In this document: positions 54,671 to 64,000 of the stretch, piece by piece
Position numbering within the stretch: position 1 is the stretch's first letter
Layout: every line of letters starts with the position of its first letter
Assembly (NCBI RefSeq): GCF_007860075.1
Contig: NZ_SJPP01000002.1
Span: 372,001-436,000, forward strand
Reading direction: 5' to 3'
Origin: Symmachiella macrocystis
GTDB taxonomy: Bacteria; Planctomycetota; Planctomycetia; Planctomycetales; Planctomycetaceae
Length of the DNA: 64,000 nucleotides
The notes under the pieces: generated by a model
What the model was told of the DNA's origin: nothing
Seen by the model: the letters and a program-made list of their open reading frames with translations, nothing else
The model's database searches: none
Made by a program: the position numbers and the translations under genes

Positions 54671-54937
54671 TCATATCCCTTTGATTATCCGTTTCAATAG
54701 TTGGGGATGCAAGAACAATTCGCGAGACCTTTTTATCCTGGGGGCGATCTGAAGCAGAAAAACATTTTTGTAAATCGGAATGAAGGTTCCCCACCAGGGC
54801 TTGCCAGCCTTGGCAAATGTCACTGCCAGGCCAATGAGTTCAAAGCCACAAAGTGCGATGAATATCATTTCGCCGCTTGTGATACCGATTTGGTTAGAGA
54901 GTTGAGCAAGCACGAGCAAATCATGGAACTGGTTCAT
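54671..54937 (-). CDS. Small membrane protein, probably a truncated DUF5684-like protein
   Basis: An 88-residue protein. One membrane helix (SGEMIFIALCGFELIGLAVT) is followed by FAKAGKPWWGTFIPIYKNVF, which resembles the K-A-G-x-P-W-x-x-x-x-P-I-Y-N motif of DUF5684 membrane proteins. In that family several further helices should follow; here the frame instead ends in a basic tail (APRIKRSRELFLHPQLLKRI), so the gene may have been shortened by a frameshift. It is coupled to the zinc-ribbon gene downstream. Confidence 0.5.
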   Translation of the reverse strand: MNQFHDLLVLAQLSNQIGITSGEMIFIALCGFELIGLAVTFAKAGKPWWGTFIPIYKNVFLLQIAPRIKRSRELFLHPQLLKRIIKGI

Positions 54938-55181
54938 GGCGTAGCCTTATGTGTTTTGAGAAGTTTCTCTTCGTCACTCGCTGATACGCAGGCAGGCAGC
55001 TATCAAATGCTAAGAGTTTAGCCATAGGTGAGCGCCATGGTGATTCGTGGGTACTTGTGGAAAACAGCCGCGCGTACGACGGCGAGGGTTCCTACGGGTG
55101 CGGAGCTATTTCGCAGAAATAACATCACCGGACGCCTTGAGTTTAGCACACAGCAACCTGCGGATCCCGAGGGTTTGCTTC

Positions 55182-58100
55182 TTACTGGGTTCGAATTAGA
55201 AACGCTTTCGGCGTGAGGATCTCAATCGTACCGTTCGGTTTTTCAACGATGTAGGCGAACTCGCGATTGAACAGACTGTTGTCCCCGGAAAGGAGTTTCC
55301 CGTCTGGACTGAATTTGAGAGATTGGCCATCGGACATGACCTTCGATATCCACAACGGCTGCATTGTCACCGCATCCCACAGACGAACCGTGCCGTCCGC
55401 TCCACATGAGAGGAATTGTAAATGTTCCGGGTGCCACGAAAGCTTTCCCAGGTCGCCGTGATGTCCTTTCAGCACAGCCACTTGCTTCCCAGCAGCCGTC
55501 CAAAGGCGAATGTGACTGTCACGTCCCCCTGAGGCGATCCATTGGCTATCGGGACTCCAAGCGATGGAATTGGCACGATCTTCGTGCCCTTTTAGTAATT
55601 CCTGGGGATGTCCGTCTGGCGACCATAAACGGATCGTTCCATCATCGCTGCCAGTGGCGAGTTGCGTTCCATCCGGTTTCCAAGCGACGGATGCGGTCAA
55701 TGGACCGATGGCGAGCCGGTCTAGTGATGTACCGTCGACCGACCAGATGTAGAGAATGCCTTCATAAGTAACCGCTGCAAGTTGGTCACCGTCCGGATTC
55801 CAGGCCATGCCGTAAAGTATTATCGTCTCATGGGGCAACATAGGGCCCGCAGTGCCGTCTAGATTCCACAGCTGAATGACTTGCTGACGGGCTTTATAAT
55901 CGGTTGCTTCACGCATCTTCACAGCAATTTGTCGGCCGTTCGGGCTCCACAAAGCACGGGAGATTGGATAACCGGTGTTGATAATGGAGCCGGCAGTCCC
56001 ATCGCGGTTATATATTCGAATCCCAGGTTGCCCCCATTCGACCAGGGCAAATTGTTCTCCATTCGGACTCCAGTCAATTGACCCAGGATCTTTCACTAAA
56101 CCCCTGAGGCTTTGTGACGATGTTGCGCCGGCATCCCAGATCTCAACCGCTGATGATTCACCATTTCCAAAGGCGACGGAAAATCGATCACCGCTCGGAC
56201 TCCACAACGCAGTGCCGACCGCAGGATGTCCCTTCAATACTGTCCCAGGACTGCCATCCAGCTCCCAAATTCTTAGTCCAGCAATCCCACCACCCCCGAT
56301 GATCGATTGACCGTCGGGGCTCCATGCTGCGCTTTCTACGTGAGAATTGTGCCCATCGAGCACGGGCCCGGGTGTCCCATCGGCATTCCACAGATGTACC
56401 GTCCCATCCCAGCTAGAGGAAAGCAGTTTTTTTCCATCGGGACTCCAACTCGCTGAGGTCACAATACCGCCATGCCCTCGAAGCACAGGTCCAGCTGTGC
56501 CATCAATGCCCCATAGCCGCACCGAATGATCACCGTGGTGAGTCGTAACCAATTGCTGTCCATCGGGACTCCAGGCAACTGAGCGCATAAATTGCAACTT
56601 AGAATTGATAACGTTTTTCTTCTTGCCTTGTGCATCCCAGATTCGAATTGTCCCGTCTTTACTGGCTGATGCCAGCATGTCTCCCTGCCGGCTCCACGAA
56701 ACATCGCGTATTCCAGCGGTGTGACCAGTGAGAATTGGTCCTGGCCGACCGTCGATGGTCCAAAACCGAACTTGAGTATCTTCGCCGCCAGAGGCAAGGA
56801 GTTTTCCATTTGGATGCCAAGCCACGGCGTTCACGCGATCCTGATGTCCCACGAGTGTGGTACGGGAAAGGCCCGTTTCATATTCCCATAATCGCAAAGT
56901 GTTATCCGCACTCGCCGAAGCAAGATGTGAGCCATCGGGACTCCAGGCAACTTTGATCACCGAGTTCGAATGACCGGAGAATATACGTAATAGTTCGAAC
57001 TCTGGTATCGAATAGACACGGACATCGTCTCCCTCGCCAAATGCCACGCACTGTCCATCGGGACTAATGTCCAGCGACCAGAAGTGGTTGGTGAAGACGC
57101 AGGGCCGCTTCGTAATGATCTGCCACCGGCCAAGTCCGCTGATGTTTCGAGGATGCGGAATCAACCCGGATAGGATTGCCTCCGCTTCCAGAGGGGGAAT
57201 CCTCGATGACGCCCTGGCCGTTGTATCGTGTTCATCATTGAGTTCGGAACCTAGGTCAGAAACGTTGTCAGTCCCAACTGGACGCTCGTCGCGGTTCTGA
57301 ATGACCAGCACGACCGCAGATGCCGCCACAATGCCGCCAAGAAAGGCAGCGGCGAACGACAACGCCAACGTGCGATTGCGCTGGGCCCATTTTGATACCC
57401 GCGTTAAAACTGAAGGACAGCGGGCGAAGATCGGCTCGCCGTTCAGATATCTCCGCAGATCGTCCGCCAGTTCCTGAGCTGTTGCGTAACGGCCGGCCGG
57501 CTCCTTGGCAATCGCCTTGTGAATAATCGTTACCAGGTCGGCGGGAATCCGGTGATTCACTTGCCGCAATGACGCCGGTTCGTCCTGCAGCCGCTTTTGT
57601 AACAATTCATAGCGATCCGTCGCCGGGAAGATCGGTGTCAGTGAAAGCATCTCGTATAACGTCACGCCCAGTGAATAGACGTCGCTGCGGTGATCGACGG
57701 CATCGTTGTCCCCGCTGGCCTGTTCGGGGCTCATATACCGCAGTGTCCCCATAACATCGCCGGTCATCGTCAGCCCATCTTCACCGTCGATGCGGGCGAG
57801 ACCGAAGTCGGTAATCCAGAGCTTCCCCTTCGCGTCCAGCATCAGATTTGAAGGCTTGATATCCCGGTGCAGGATGCCGTTTTGGTGGGCGAACTCCAAA
57901 GCCTCGGCTGCTTGAATACCCAGACCAGCGACCGTGCGGAAGTATTCCGGTTTGTTTGCGGCATCTTTTGTAGAGAGTGCCGCGTACGTGCGGGTTTCGG
58001 CCACGGCTTTTGAAGCTGGGCGTGCGGATTGATCGCTCGCATGATCATCCTCCACGAAAGGGACATCCGCTCGGGTCTTGTCTACCGGCTCAAAGCGTCC

Positions 58101-58718
58101 CATCGCCACGTTCGAAGCGAGACTGAAATCGGCATCTTCAGTGGCCGGTAAAGCTAACTCGTCCTGCTGCGAGATTTGCCGTAATTGCTTGATCAAGTCA
58201 GAGACATCCTGCCCCTCAATGTATTGCATCGCGTAGTAATGGACCGCCCGGTCTTGTCCGACGTGAAACACTGGAACAATATTGCCGTGGTGCAACCCGG
58301 CGGCCGCCTGGGCTTCGGTCTTGAAACGTTCGAGCTGCCGCTGATCCAATACGGCGGTAAACGGCAACACCTTCAGTGCCACGTGCCGATTTAAGGAGAT
58401 TTGATGAGCCTCGTACACCACGCCCATGCCACCGCGGCCGATTTCGCGGAAGAGCTCAAAATCCCCCAATCGGCGCTTCGCTGGAATATCGGAATTGTCG
58501 ACTGATGATTCGGGATTTTGATCCGCTAGCAATTGGGCGGCCGTCTGCTCCATCAAATCGCCAGCGCTGAAATGGTAGCAAACCAAACGCTCCACCTTCA
58601 GTTTCAATTCGACATTTTCGCCGCACGCCTCTTCTAAGTATTTCGCCCGCTCTTCTGGCGAATCAATATCGACGGCTTCCGCGAAGATTTCATCGATGGC
58701 TTTGTGCTGAGTAGTCAT
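55182..58718 (-). CDS. Membrane Ser/Thr protein kinase with a large WD40 sensor domain
   Basis: A 1178-residue kinase. The Hanks-type domain covers about 86-435: glycine loop IGRGGMGVVYEAHQ, ATP lysine in HVALKVLPF, HRDIKPSNLMLD, ITDFGLARIDG and MSPEQASGD. It has an insert of some 80 residues after SDLIKQLRQI. A membrane helix (TLALSFAAAFLGGIVAASAV) follows, then an outside WD40 region (about 560-1150) with more than a dozen repeats of the form GHxxxVxxxAWSPDGxxLASxSxDxTIRLW. An intact kinase in all visible motifs. It lies 88 bases downstream of the disabled ECF sigma gene on the same strand, a pairing common in planctomycetes. Signal and substrates unknown. Confidence 0.93.
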   Translation of the reverse strand: MTTQHKAIDEIFAEAVDIDSPEERAKYLEEACGENVELKLKVERLVCYHFSAGDLMEQTAAQLLADQNPESSVDNSDIPAKRRLGDFELFREIGRGGMGVVYEAHQISLNRHVALKVLPFTAVLDQRQLERFKTEAQAAAGLHHGNIVPVFHVGQDRAVHYYAMQYIEGQDVSDLIKQLRQISQQDELALPATEDADFSLASNVAMGRFEPVDKTRADVPFVEDDHASDQSARPASKAVAETRTYAALSTKDAANKPEYFRTVAGLGIQAAEALEFAHQNGILHRDIKPSNLMLDAKGKLWITDFGLARIDGEDGLTMTGDVMGTLRYMSPEQASGDNDAVDHRSDVYSLGVTLYEMLSLTPIFPATDRYELLQKRLQDEPASLRQVNHRIPADLVTIIHKAIAKEPAGRYATAQELADDLRRYLNGEPIFARCPSVLTRVSKWAQRNRTLALSFAAAFLGGIVAASAVVLVIQNRDERPVGTDNVSDLGSELNDEHDTTARASSRIPPLEAEAILSGLIPHPRNISGLGRWQIITKRPCVFTNHFWSLDISPDGQCVAFGEGDDVRVYSIPEFELLRIFSGHSNSVIKVAWSPDGSHLASASADNTLRLWEYETGLSRTTLVGHQDRVNAVAWHPNGKLLASGGEDTQVRFWTIDGRPGPILTGHTAGIRDVSWSRQGDMLASASKDGTIRIWDAQGKKKNVINSKLQFMRSVAWSPDGQQLVTTHHGDHSVRLWGIDGTAGPVLRGHGGIVTSASWSPDGKKLLSSSWDGTVHLWNADGTPGPVLDGHNSHVESAAWSPDGQSIIGGGGIAGLRIWELDGSPGTVLKGHPAVGTALWSPSGDRFSVAFGNGESSAVEIWDAGATSSQSLRGLVKDPGSIDWSPNGEQFALVEWGQPGIRIYNRDGTAGSIINTGYPISRALWSPNGRQIAVKMREATDYKARQQVIQLWNLDGTAGPMLPHETIILYGMAWNPDGDQLAAVTYEGILYIWSVDGTSLDRLAIGPLTASVAWKPDGTQLATGSDDGTIRLWSPDGHPQELLKGHEDRANSIAWSPDSQWIASGGRDSHIRLWTAAGKQVAVLKGHHGDLGKLSWHPEHLQFLSCGADGTVRLWDAVTMQPLWISKVMSDGQSLKFSPDGKLLSGDNSLFNREFAYIVEKPNGTIEILTPKAFLIRTQ

Positions 58719-58805
58719 GAGCGGGTTTTCTACGAGATGGGCCGGATAGTAATGCGTAAAAAATGCTCAGAGTCGATCACCAAATTTCAATTTTATTGAG
58801 GAATT

Positions 58806-59371
58806 TCATAATTCGTCAGCGGGGCTGATCTTGCCCAGCAACCAGGCTCGTGCGTAAGCCCAATGAGGATAAGCCGTTGCGTCGGATATACCCTGGGCAG
58901 CTGCTACCTCCTTCATGGAGAGCCCGCCGAAAAATCGCAGCTTTACGACTGCAGCTTTGTCCGGATCGATTGCTTCGAACTAAGTCAATGCCTCGTCGAG
59001 CGTCAGTATGTCGAGACTTTGTGCCCCCCCTTCGACAGTGAGCTGTTCTAGTTGCACCCGCTGGTAAGCAGCACCCCGTTTTGCCGATTTCTTTCGGCGG
59101 GTCATATCGATCAAAATCCGACGCATTGCCTCAGCAGCGGCGGAAAAAAGTGTCCGCGCCCCGACCAGTTCCGTGGATTCTTAACGTCGACCATCCGCAG
59201 ATAAGCGTCGTGCACTAATGCGGTGGGCTGCAATGTATGGTCGAACGCTTCATGGGACATTTTGGCGGCCGCCAATCGGCGTAATTCGTCGTAGACTAAC
59301 GGCAATAACTTGTCAGCCGCGCCGGTGTCTCCACTTTCAATGTCGGAAAGAATCTGCGTAACGTCGCCCAT
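58806..59371 (-). pseudogene. ECF sigma factor, disabled by a frameshift and a stop
   Basis: The start (MGDVTQILSDIESGDTGAAD, then LLPLVYDELRRLAAAKM and LQPTALVHDAYLRMVD) is the region-2 part of a planctomycete ECF sigma factor. After SGRGHFF the A6 run at 59144-59149 is one base short; one frame over, the protein continues SAAAEAMRRILIDMTRRKKS. A TAG at 58980-58982 then interrupts LTLDEALT-FEAID. The end ([36 protein letters not shown]) is the region-4 HTH. All parts are recognisable, so inactivation is recent. It lies directly upstream of the WD40 kinase gene. Confidence 0.85.
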
Positions 59372-59848
59372 TAGGCTCCCAAGTTTTTTTTCATGCGAAT
59401 TGAATACCGGGAGCTATTTTAATGGCGTGACATTGACATTTCTCTCCTCATTGAGCCCAAGAACCGAGCATTAGTAACAAGCCCTAGTGATCACTATGGA
59501 CTAAAAACAACTCCCGGATGGGAGGGAAGAAGTTATCTGATGGCGCAATCATCGAGTTGACGATTGCTCGTGTACATTCCACGCACGTCGACGATGCTCC
59601 ACGCACGATTGGCCGGAGGGCACACTTTTGCACTGCGTATACAATTGCAACCCTTACTGCATCTGGGTAAAATTTCTTAGGAGAAAACTACAGCGACAAC
59701 TACTGCGTTCGGATGACTTTTCAGAACGTCTCCAGTATCGCGTGATGCAAAGCAGCAGCTTGCGGTGTCAATCAGAATCTCGTTTCGGATCGTCTGCGGA
59801 GAGAACGCGACTTCAATCTGGATATCACCCGAGTGGAGACTCGCTGAG
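59372..59848. other. Region between the sigma factor relic and the ZIP transporter gene
   Basis: No gene seen. It should hold the divergent promoters for the sigma factor/kinase locus and the ZIP-type gene. Confidence 0.4.
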
Positions 59849-60640
59849 TTGACTTTAATCAAGTGGTTTTACTTTGTCGCAATCTTCCTTTGCGTTGTTG
59901 CGGGCGGTATCGCACCGTTCGCACAACCAATGACGGCACGAAAATCCGCCGGACTCCCGAAGGGGGAAGCGTTTACATCCGGAGTTTTCCTGGCTCTTGC
60001 GTTGACGATGATGCTGCCGTCGGCGTATTCGGTGTTTCACCAGGCACTGCCCGGAATCGAGTACCCCGTCGCGTCCGTGATCGCGGTTGCCACTTTCTTA
60101 ATCTTGCTGGCTACAGAGCACCTTCTGAGCCATCTTGCTGATGACTCGCTTCCCAGTCCGGACGAAGTTCGCACTCCTGCGATCATTCCCATCATGCTGA
60201 CTGCAATGATTGCATTGCCTTCATTCTTTCTCGGTGCGGCTTTGGGAATCAGTGATCGATTTGCGGCTTTTCTGATCTTCATTGCAGTAATTTTGCACAA
60301 AGGCACAGCGGCTTTTGCTTTGGCGTTGACGACGGTCCGTAGTACGTTGACGCGAAAACAGGGGATCCTTCTGCTGACGTGTTTCGCACTGACCACGCCT
60401 ATGGGAATCGTGGCAGGTGAGTTAGCCGGGAAGTACATGAGCGGTAACGCGCTTCTGATTAAAGCCGTCGTTCTGTCGCTTGGTGCGGGGGCATTTCTCT
60501 ATATGGGGACCCTGCACGAATTGAAGCGAGCACCTCTGATCGAGCACTGCTGCAAACTCAGTTGTTTTCTGTGGATGCTCGCCGGGCTGCTGATCACCGC
60601 GGCGGTAAGGTGGATTGTCGGCGAAGCCCACAGTCTGTAA
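59849..60640 (+). CDS. ZIP-family metal transporter
   Basis: A 263-residue inner-membrane protein with eight predicted helices. The first helix is WFYFVAIFLCVVAGGIAPFA, and ALALTMMLPSAYSVFHQ is the second or third segment. FLIFIAVILHKGTAAFALAL is the fourth, with the metal-binding HK..AFALA pattern, and GIVAGELAGKYMSG is the fifth. ZIP proteins import divalent metals such as zinc, iron or manganese. I take the TTG at 59849 (LTLIKWFYF), with GGAG about 12 bases upstream; an ATG at 59765 is in frame but would add 28 hydrophilic residues. No regulator gene is adjacent. Confidence 0.8.
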   Translation: MTLIKWFYFVAIFLCVVAGGIAPFAQPMTARKSAGLPKGEAFTSGVFLALALTMMLPSAYSVFHQALPGIEYPVASVIAVATFLILLATEHLLSHLADDSLPSPDEVRTPAIIPIMLTAMIALPSFFLGAALGISDRFAAFLIFIAVILHKGTAAFALALTTVRSTLTRKQGILLLTCFALTTPMGIVAGELAGKYMSGNALLIKAVVLSLGAGAFLYMGTLHELKRAPLIEHCCKLSCFLWMLAGLLITAAVRWIVGEAHSL

Positions 60641-60930
60641 ACAGTTTTGAATGATTCACGAGGGCACTCGACTGTCCGACGCGACCTCGCCTTTGGGCCC
60701 GCAAAGTCAGCGCAATCGGTGGTGACGGGCATCACCGACGTCGGCATTGTTGAGCCCAACGTCTTCCCGTTCATATTCGACATGACGTCTCTTACAACGG
60801 AGACCAAGACGAATTCCTGCGATGGCTGGCCAGTTGCAACCGGCATCGCGTTAATTACGACCGTGCGGGAAGGCGGTCATCCAGATGACCGTTGCAGAGT
60901 CAGCGAACGGAATCATGTCAGGACCGGTGG

Positions 60931-62697
60931 TCACTCAATCTTATCTGTAATCGGAAGCTGCTTAAACAGGACGCACCAGTTCCACAAAGGATAGGCCTGC
61001 CAGGCGCGGGTGCCGTACTCTGAGTCGGCGAACCGATAGATTGCCTTCTCCGGATCGGAATCCCTCAGGTTTCCGTAAGAGAAAGACCGCAATGTGGTGA
61101 GCGTTTGCCCTACGGTAAAGGGTGTGTTGTTGCGGAGTTCGCGATCCTCGAAGCGGAGCAGGGTGACTCCCTCTTTTTGGTGAACAAAGCGAATCGGTGC
61201 GCGGGCATGGGCATCGCCGGACAGCATGTTTGAAACATAGAATGCCCCTGCGGCGATCAGTGGTTTCAATTGAGGACCGATGTTTCCATCAATCAGCAAT
61301 TCGGTGGTTGCTTGTTCAGCAACTACCGGACCTTTTCGGATGTCGGATATTTTCCCGATTTGACCGGCATAAGGCAGTCCGTAGCTCAGCGTGCAGCGTG
61401 TCTCGGCTTTCACGGGGGCCGTTAGCTGAATCCGAATGCGCGTGGGAGATTCGACTTTGACATCTTCAATCCCTAAAACCGCACGGGCGGAGTCCCGGAT
61501 TTGGAATCCATAGAGTGAATGGTATCCACCGGCCAGCGGATACTCTTGGCGAGGAAGAAATGTTTGATCTAAGACCAGGGGAGGGCGGGGCACCTGAAAC
61601 TCGACCCGGATATTGGTCCGGTCCGAGTCAATCCACGCTTTTCTCGGGCGCAGAGGCTGCCAGGGCTCGCCTTCAATAAGAACGCGATGAATGACCTTGG
61701 CGACCTGCTCGCCGTACCAACGTTCGCCGTCCGCCGACATATGAATGGGATCACCGTACCTGTCTGCGTAGCGACTGTTGACGGCGCTGGGAATCATGTA
61801 GTGCGGTCCCACCATGGTGATATGAGCGTCGCGATCTGCGGCCAACAATTGAGCTTCGCCCGCCGGTCCCTGTGTTTGGTACGTGAACATGGGGATGTCA
61901 CGAACCTGCTCTGTGATCAACTGCAGATCGTGCGACCATTGTTTTCGATAGTCAATCAGACGATCGCGGTACCATTCCTGACCATGGGGGCGATTTAGTT
62001 CCTGGTCCCAGCGACTGGGGTTGATGCCTCCGGTGGGCCCCCCATTGGCTTCTCCTTGCATCCAGATCAATGCAGCTATCGAAAATGTTTTCCCCAATGC
62101 TTCCGCCTGAATCTTAGCGCGGCGTGCATCGTCGAGACTGGTTTTGTAGTAACCGCCGCCATGCTGTCGATTTTTCGGAGTCCGAGCATCGTTTGACTGA
62201 TCAACGCTGGAGAGTTCATCGATCATCCGTCCACCCTGTCCGGCATAGGTCACAAGAAAGTGAGGCCCCTGCGTGGGCTTCTCTGTGCCTCGTGGGGCCG
62301 TTGCATTCAGGAGAGACTTCAAATGATCGGCCATTCCATTGGCAATCGTTTCGCCTAGTCCGCCAGACTTTGTTGCTGCCAGCGGAACGAAACGAAACTG
62401 GTCGCCGGGCCGTTTCTCCGGGTCCAAACAATGCTGACGCACGGCCCAGGTGCGGACCCCGCGCTGGAACATCAAGTTGCCCCAACCGGAGTCAGTCGCC
62501 GTCACAAGTGGCAGAGATTCGGCCCCTTCACACAGTGATTGCCCCATCATCCACAAGCCAACGATGTCCTGTTCTAAAGCTGAACGAACAGCGGTCGGTG
62601 TTTGTTTCTGTTGTTGGGGCTGCTGCTGCGGCTCGTCGCAGATGCCGACGCTCGACAGAAGGGCCAGAAGTCCTGCGATTCGGAAAAAAAGCCTCAT
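60931..62697 (-). CDS. Secreted sialate O-acetylesterase-like carbohydrate esterase
   Basis: A 588-residue protein with a signal peptide (LFFRIAGLLALLSSVGIC). The SASA-type SGNH domain spans about 40-340: VGLWMMGQSLCEGAESLP with the nucleophile serine in GQSL, YAGQGGRMIDEL, ALIWMQGEANGG and the DPIHMSADGERWYG aspartate-histidine block. The remaining 240 residues are beta-rich, with no assigned family. Probably deacetylates an outside glycan. The stop is 69 bases before that of no other gene; the next gene upstream on the same strand, an alpha/beta hydrolase, ends 68 bases before this ATG, so they may be co-transcribed. Confidence 0.85.
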   Translation of the reverse strand: MRLFFRIAGLLALLSSVGICDEPQQQPQQQKQTPTAVRSALEQDIVGLWMMGQSLCEGAESLPLVTATDSGWGNLMFQRGVRTWAVRQHCLDPEKRPGDQFRFVPLAATKSGGLGETIANGMADHLKSLLNATAPRGTEKPTQGPHFLVTYAGQGGRMIDELSSVDQSNDARTPKNRQHGGGYYKTSLDDARRAKIQAEALGKTFSIAALIWMQGEANGGPTGGINPSRWDQELNRPHGQEWYRDRLIDYRKQWSHDLQLITEQVRDIPMFTYQTQGPAGEAQLLAADRDAHITMVGPHYMIPSAVNSRYADRYGDPIHMSADGERWYGEQVAKVIHRVLIEGEPWQPLRPRKAWIDSDRTNIRVEFQVPRPPLVLDQTFLPRQEYPLAGGYHSLYGFQIRDSARAVLGIEDVKVESPTRIRIQLTAPVKAETRCTLSYGLPYAGQIGKISDIRKGPVVAEQATTELLIDGNIGPQLKPLIAAGAFYVSNMLSGDAHARAPIRFVHQKEGVTLLRFEDRELRNNTPFTVGQTLTTLRSFSYGNLRDSDPEKAIYRFADSEYGTRAWQAYPLWNWCVLFKQLPITDKIE

Positions 62698-62765
62698 GCT
62701 CGTCGCTACCCTTACTGGATGAAACGTATCATTTTTGAGCCAGTTCCCTGGAGAACGATCCTGTG

Positions 62766-64000
62766 TTATTGGTTCGACTGTAGCTGCTGCATGAGAAATT
62801 CCTGCATCGTGGCGCTGCCGGTTTTTCCATCGCTCTTGTAACGCAGTTCGACCTTGCCTCCCAGTCCCTCTAGCTTTCGCTGCAGCATCAATCCAGACAC
62901 AGCGGAGTGCGTGGGGTCGGATTGTCGTTCACCGGCAACGGGGACTTCGTCTTGAGCGGGAAATTCCATGAACAGCGGCGGGTCGTTTTTGTCGGCATGC
63001 TCGATGGGTGAAAAACGCTGGATCTGCGAGAGGATCGAATCGCGAGCTGCCAGGAAGGGTGCGAATGACTCTGGGCGTGACTGACCGGAGAACCCGAATG
63101 CTCGACCGCCGTACTCGGAGTTTGGAATCCATTCGACCAGTTGCCGGGGGTCGAGTGAAGTTTGCGGCGCCTTGCCGGCGGCACAAATCAGCCGTGTGGA
63201 TTCGCGGGCAATGGGATCGTCACTATCCGGCTTGGCCATATCGTCGTGCAGAGCCAGCCACAGCGACGAACATCCACCCGCGCTGACTCCGCAGGCTGCA
63301 ATTCGCTTTTTATCGATGTTCCAACGATCGGCCTGGGAACGGACGAACTGGAGTGCCCGCGCAGCGTCTTCCAACGGCCATTGCACCGGTGGCTTCACAT
63401 CCGCCGCATTGGCATCCTGCAGTAGGCGATAGTTCACCGAAGCAACGGAGATCCCCGCATCCAATAACTTGCGTACATCCAGGTGTTGGTGAATGTCCGA
63501 CTTGTCCTGAGCGGCCCAGCCTCCACCGTGCAGATAGAACACAAGGGGCGTGGGTGTCTTCGAATCGGCCAGCCAGACATCCATGGATTGCCGAAAGTGT
63601 TCGCCATACGAAAGGTCGGTGAAGTTGGCCGGAGTGGCATCGGCGGTTGCCGTGGCCAATTGTTTTTGCACCGCGGCCGGCGGCATCCAGCCAGTGCGGC
63701 GAACTTCATCCGGGGTGTAGGAACAGGTGATGAAGTAGAGTTCCGTTTGACGAGCCTTGGCCGGAGGAACATTCACGTGAACCTGGGTAAATCCATCGGC
63801 GAACCAACTTTCGTATCCATCCGTGGGGCTTTCCTTCAAGATCTGTCCATTGAGCTGCACCTGAAGCTGAGTCGGCTTGCGATAGGGAAGCCGTAGGCGG
63901 AAGCTGACGCCGTTTTCGAACGAGACGTCGTCCTCCTCCTTGGCTTCCATCAATCGGGCACTCGGAATTTCCATTGCCAGCTTCAGTTCCGGCCCGGCAT
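62766..64000 (-). CDS. Alpha/beta hydrolase (esterase/lipase), 5' end outside the window
   Basis: At least 410 residues, open to the right edge: the codons before an internal ATG at 63974 read AGPELKLA, so the true start lies beyond base 64000. A beta-sandwich-like region precedes a hydrolase domain of the BD-FAE/HSL type: LVFYLHGGGWAAQDKSD (oxyanion HGGGW), ASVNYRLLQ, IAACGVSAGGCSSLWLALHD with the nucleophile in GVSAGG, and a probable histidine near DPTHSAVSG. Likely a secreted carboxylesterase acting with the acetylesterase-like gene downstream on the same strand. Confidence 0.85.
   Translation of the reverse strand, partial: AGPELKLAMEIPSARLMEAKEEDDVSFENGVSFRLRLPYRKPTQLQVQLNGQILKESPTDGYESWFADGFTQVHVNVPPAKARQTELYFITCSYTPDEVRRTGWMPPAAVQKQLATATADATPANFTDLSYGEHFRQSMDVWLADSKTPTPLVFYLHGGGWAAQDKSDIHQHLDVRKLLDAGISVASVNYRLLQDANAADVKPPVQWPLEDAARALQFVRSQADRWNIDKKRIAACGVSAGGCSSLWLALHDDMAKPDSDDPIARESTRLICAAGKAPQTSLDPRQLVEWIPNSEYGGRAFGFSGQSRPESFAPFLAARDSILSQIQRFSPIEHADKNDPPLFMEFPAQDEVPVAGERQSDPTHSAVSGLMLQRKLEGLGGKVELRYKSDGKTGSATMQEFLMQQLQSNQ

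Noticed and set aside
60641-60930. Plus-strand frame after the ZIP gene.
   Set aside because: No ribosome site or family; it runs into the antisense of the esterase gene.

Overview
The window reads as chromosomal DNA from a planctomycete. The support is the combination of families: a cysteine-rich YTV-type wall protein, a DUF1501 protein with a Tat-like leader, a DUF1559 prepilin-like protein, tandem arylsulfatases, two DUF3179 proteins, secreted SGNH and sialate-esterase-like hydrolases, a giant WD40 receptor-type Ser/Thr kinase, and an ECF sigma factor relic just upstream of it. Assignments rest on motifs read by eye; no database search was run.

Layout. 0-6 kb: a compact integrative element on the minus strand (tyrosine integrase, small HTH protein, small acidic protein, P-loop replication-type ATPase, AlpA/Xis-like HTH protein, and an unknown protein whose frame breaks exactly at an A_AAA_AAC heptamer). 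6-11 kb: an MscK-like mechanosensitive channel and a porin gene split by one in-frame amber codon. 12-15 kb: a mobile-element junction holding a small-gene cassette, the 3' half of tRNA-Pro(CGG) with its terminator, a broken serine recombinase, fused scraps of a primase and a DNA methylase, a DUF1937 protein and a zinc ribbon. 15-17 kb: a coupled epimerase/lipocalin-like pair. 17-19 kb: decayed genes (HTTM protein, metallophosphoesterase). 20-23 kb: a Crp/Fnr regulator and two DUF3179 proteins. 24-27 kb: the YTV protein, a PP2C phosphatase and a rhomboid relic. 27-32 kb: two arylsulfatases. 33-35.5 kb: an IS5-like element inside an HTH gene, next to a second, decayed copy of the 12-13 kb cassette.

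35.5-45 kb is the most coherent functional block: a GH32-like hydrolase, an MBOAT acyltransferase fused to an SGNH domain, a stand-alone carrier protein, a secreted propeller-like protein and a divergent fatty-acyl-AMP ligase. The part list (adenylating enzyme, carrier, MBOAT, SGNH) matches the logic of the Dlt D-alanylation system, but with a fatty-acyl activator in a lineage without teichoic acids; it is my best candidate for an undescribed system.

45-54 kb carries a DUF1559 protein, a leucine-rich lipoprotein, a glucose/sorbosone-dehydrogenase-like protein fused to a diheme cytochrome, a two-domain esterase and a DUF1501 protein. 54-64 kb carries a zinc-ribbon membrane protein, the WD40 kinase with its disabled sigma factor, a ZIP-type transporter and two secreted esterases, the last running off the window.

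Gene decay is a theme: single-base frameshifts, lone stop codons and deletion scars affect at least eight loci, many near mobile-element debris.
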